This document shows positions 5,786 to 8,137 of a stretch of 8,137 nucleotides of DNA, in pieces; within the stretch, counting starts at the first letter, position 1; the number at the start of each line of letters is the position of its first letter. A program made the translations under genes and the position numbers. The DNA lies in contig JAADDM010000289.1 in assembly GCA_013153955.1 (NCBI GenBank), positions 1-8,137 on the forward strand, read 5' to 3'. Under the pieces are notes generated by a model. The model saw only the letters and a list, made by a program, of their open reading frames with translations, was not told the origin of the DNA and made no database searches. This stretch comes from Gammaproteobacteria bacterium. Its GTDB lineage: Bacteria; Pseudomonadota; Gammaproteobacteria; Thiomicrospirales; Thiomicrospiraceae.

Positions 5786-6081
5786 GAGATTTAGTCATTA
5801 CTCTGTTCCGTTTAACCTAATTTTGAATTTATGAATTTTTGGAATAAGAATGACGAGAAGAGCTTGGAGTCTCTTTCGTCATCTTTTCCAATAAAATTTG
5901 TACATAATCATAATAATTACTGAAAAGCAATTTTACTCTTATGTATAAAACCGTCCTAAGTAATCAAAATAAAGAAACAAATTCAAATAAATCACATAAG
6001 TATTTATTTCAAAATTTATTTATTGGTGCATATTTCGTTTCACAGGGCCTTTTAGGGATCCGAGCGTTACAAAATTCAAAA
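5786..6081. other. AT-rich spacer after pol
   Basis: This is a very AT-rich stretch after the Pol stop, with many stops in all frames. I see no gene and no defined signal in it apart from scattered A/T runs. Confidence 0.4.
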
Positions 6082-8137
6082 TTAATCAGTATGCCAATTT
6101 GACCAATCCTTTGGTTGTGGTTGGCGTGAGGAATGCCTAGTTTCCACGGGTTCAGAGGCCTGAACGTGGGGCGGAGGCCTATAATCTGGGTCCCTACTAT
6201 CTTGGCGTTGCATGGCCTGGCTAGCGGCTTGGTCGGCAGCTGCAGCGTCATGCTGGCTCATATAGAGGGGATTGTCAACACTTGTCCTCAGTTGGCCGAA
6301 GCGGCTTGAGCGGCTTGTGCTGGCTGTTGTAGGTGCTGCTGTTGCCTGCGGCTGTGCGGGTTGAGCGCGCGCTTTAGGTGGCAGACTTGGGGGAGCCTCA
6401 GTTTGTGCGGGTGCAAGTAAAGGATTATCCTGGCTTGCTTGCATTTGGGCTCTTCGGCTGGCTGCTGGCGGATCCTGGGTGGTTGCAGCAGGTGCCGAAA
6501 TGGTGGGTGATGTAGCCTTGGCCGTAATTGCTGTTGGTACATCTCCTGGTTTCGCCATTGTGGATGCTCGTAACGGTCTGCTTGGGAGAGGTGTGTGATG
6601 CACCTTCCTAGTGTTTGGTTGTGAGCATGAAGGCTGGGGGCTCCGCTCAACTGGCCTAAATAAGGTTTGTTGTTGCGGATTGATTGGTTTGGGCAAAATC
6701 GCTGCTGGTGGATCCGCAGGATTTTCTTTTACCGATGGGTCAAACCGAACTGTTGGTGGGGTCCTTGCTAAGGTTTTACCCTTGGGGACTTCAGCCAATG
6801 ATTCAGCTTGCTTAGGGTCAATCGCTAACTGTACAGGCGTTCTAGGTAGCGATTTTCCTTTGGGAATTTCAGGTAATATCGACGCACGTCGTGGTGACAT
6901 CGTAAATGTCCCCGACGCTGCCGGTTGTTGCGGCGTTAAACTCCCTGATTTTTCAGGAGTGTTTACCGCAGTTTTGGAAGATATTCCTTTAGGTGACCTT
7001 GGTAAGGACCCTTCTGAGGAGCTTCCTGAGTCCAGGTGCAATGCCAACGGTTGGGGTTCCGATGGGCTGCTTAGAGGACTTGTAATGGCCGTGCTAGAGA
7101 GACCTTTTTGGGGTCCTAAGCCGTACCTTGTAATAATTGACGGTTCTTGAATAACAACCGTCTCATTGCCTGAGAATCTCTGCATGCCTGCTAACATTGG
7201 TGATGTTGCGGCTGTTTCGATTTCAGGCTGAGTTTCTGCTCTTTCTTCCTGATCTGATGACGAATTTTCGCCTCTAGCATCAGGATCAGAGCTTTGTTCT
7301 TCCAATTCTTTGGATCTGAAATCCGCAGATTGAAAATTTTGCATACCTTCCTCCCCTCCTGAAGAAACAGGTGGGCTTGGTTGGTATTCACGTAGGGGTT
7401 GTTCAGTGGCTTCAGCCGCGTGTGGAGCATGAGGTGAAGCCGCTGGAGAGCTTGCTCCTGGTGTTGGTAGGCCAAGTGCAGGAGCAGGCGGGGGCCCTGG
7501 GAGGCCGAGACCTTGATTGAAACCGGGAAATGGCGCTGGGCCTAAGCCGGAGTCATCATCGTCGTCATCGTCTTGGTCTGAGTCAGACGTGGAGTTCTGA
7601 TCATCCCAATCGGTGGCTCCCGTACGGGTTGAAGGTTCACCACTGGGCAGACCTAGGTCCCTTAGAAAGCGTTGGACGGCCTTCTTTTGGAACACGGGAA
7701 AAGGTTTAATTTCTCCCTTATACGGCTTGCACTGGTCAGGGTGGACCAACAATGTCTCAAGGATTGAGACTCGGCCCTGATGGTGAAAGCGAGCCTTTTC
7801 GGGATCGTTCAACTCATCAGCGGCTTCTTGGGCGTCTTGCCACTTTACGACCGTGAGGGCGTGTGGCCAGACTTTTGTGACCCTATAAGGGCCTTTATAC
7901 ACTGGGTTTAGCTTTGTACCAATTTGATCTTTGGTCAAAGCAACCTTTGGTGCAAGATCCTTGACTAAGACGAAGTCTCCTTCTTGGAAGGGATTCTCTT
8001 TGTCGGAGGATTGGGCTTTCCGCTTCAATTTGGCTTGTTGAAGTCGTTCGTGAACTATTTGCCAGTGCAGCTCTTGGCCGAGTCTCACACTTTCCAAATA
8101 GTCACTCACGGAAAGCGATGGGTGGTCATCTGGAAAG
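6082..8137 (-). CDS. pol: Pol polyprotein C-terminus: end of integrase plus long Pro/Ser-rich tail (partial)
   Basis: The frame is open through the right edge, so this is the end of a larger protein. The first visible residues are FPDDHPSLSVSDYLESVR. Counting from the GTG at 8109, residues 1-35 are the helical linker that follows the integrase core. GDFVLVKD at 44-51 and YKGPYRVTKV at 71-80 are the C-terminal GPY/F module of Metaviridae integrases, which helps DNA binding and multimerisation. Protease, RT, RNase H and the catalytic core lie outside the window. From about residue 140 the protein turns into a disordered tail of over 500 residues: an Asp run (180-186), Pro/Ala/Ser-rich stretches, a 26-residue repeat (E-[IV]-PKGK-[ST]-L-x-RTP at 414 and 440) and DNPL motifs at 561 and 612. 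It ends KDWSNWHTD. Usual integrases end soon after GPY/F, so this tail is exceptional. A separate protein released from Pol is possible. Confidence 0.85.
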   Translation of the reverse strand, partial: FPDDHPSLSVSDYLESVRLGQELHWQIVHERLQQAKLKRKAQSSDKENPFQEGDFVLVKDLAPKVALTKDQIGTKLNPVYKGPYRVTKVWPHALTVVKWQDAQEAADELNDPEKARFHHQGRVSILETLLVHPDQCKPYKGEIKPFPVFQKKAVQRFLRDLGLPSGEPSTRTGATDWDDQNSTSDSDQDDDDDDDSGLGPAPFPGFNQGLGLPGPPPAPALGLPTPGASSPAASPHAPHAAEATEQPLREYQPSPPVSSGGEEGMQNFQSADFRSKELEEQSSDPDARGENSSSDQEERAETQPEIETAATSPMLAGMQRFSGNETVVIQEPSIITRYGLGPQKGLSSTAITSPLSSPSEPQPLALHLDSGSSSEGSLPRSPKGISSKTAVNTPEKSGSLTPQQPAASGTFTMSPRRASILPEIPKGKSLPRTPVQLAIDPKQAESLAEVPKGKTLARTPPTVRFDPSVKENPADPPAAILPKPINPQQQTLFRPVERSPQPSCSQPNTRKVHHTPLPSRPLRASTMAKPGDVPTAITAKATSPTISAPAATTQDPPAASRRAQMQASQDNPLLAPAQTEAPPSLPPKARAQPAQPQATAAPTTASTSRSSRFGQLRTSVDNPLYMSQHDAAAADQAASQAMQRQDSRDPDYRPPPHVQASEPVETRHSSRQPQPKDWSNWHTD
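6736..6870 (-). repeat. 26-residue tandem repeat in the Pol tail
   Basis: Residues 414-432 and 440-458 share E-[IV]-PKGK-[ST]-L-x-RTP with [IF]DP near the end, at a period of 26 residues. A weaker related stretch (RSPKG...NTPEKSG) lies at 371-388. Basic RTP/RSP motifs like these are typical proline-directed kinase contexts. Confidence 0.5.

Noticed and set aside
6009..6251. Minus-strand 80-residue ORF overlapping the Pol end
   Set aside because: It is a different frame within Pol that runs a little past the Pol stop, with no start context or recognisable product. A frameshifted Pol extension has no slippery site that I can see.
6611..7150. Plus-strand 179-residue ORF opposite the Pol tail
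   Set aside because: It is a shadow of the Pro/Ser-rich coding strand: Gly/Leu-rich, with no promoter and no domain.

Overview
The window looks like the 3' part of an env-bearing LTR retroelement (Metaviridae, Ty3/gypsy; errantivirus-like) lying on the minus strand of an invertebrate metazoan genome. Two features support this. The C-terminal end of a Pol polyprotein carries the GPY/F module of integrase. A 701-residue Env has a signal peptide, a furin-type site, a coiled coil, one membrane anchor and the C-terminal pattern of baculovirus F / gypsy Env. The host species cannot be read from the sequence.

In element (minus-strand) order, the window opens inside Pol (8137 to 6082). Pol here is the end of integrase followed by a very long, Pro/Ser/Ala-rich, disordered tail. 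Next is a 1.4 kb non-coding interval (6081 to 4680). It contains a strikingly GC-rich block (about 4930-5760) inside AT-rich flanks, bracketed by imperfect direct repeats and by plausible splice sites. Env follows (4679 to 2574), then an AATAAA and an A-rich tract. After that comes a U-box plus 17-nt polypurine tract (2277-2250), which would normally mark the start of the 3' LTR.

Instead of a simple LTR, the next 1.2 kb holds a compact gene-like unit: TATA box (2142), initiator-like site (2111), a 287-residue ORF of unknown function (2035 to 1172) and AATAAA (1034). A second promoter-like and poly(A)-like stretch follows (TATA 859, Inr about 822, AATAAA 665). It lies inside a TG...CA-bounded candidate LTR (944 to 396), which is followed at 390 by a primer-binding-site-like TGG motif. 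Where the LTR really starts and ends cannot be settled from one copy.

The first 360 bases carry two short plus-strand reading frames. One is an AT-rich C-terminal piece (3-164). The other is a 41-residue ORF with an arginine/lysine-rich end (234-359). They may belong to the flanking host locus or to another element.

Together, Pol would integrate the element and Env would allow cell-to-cell or virion spread. The downstream 287-residue protein would be an accessory gene with no family I recognise. The most unusual parts are this downstream gene with its own promoter, the GC-rich pol-env spacer and the long Pol tail.
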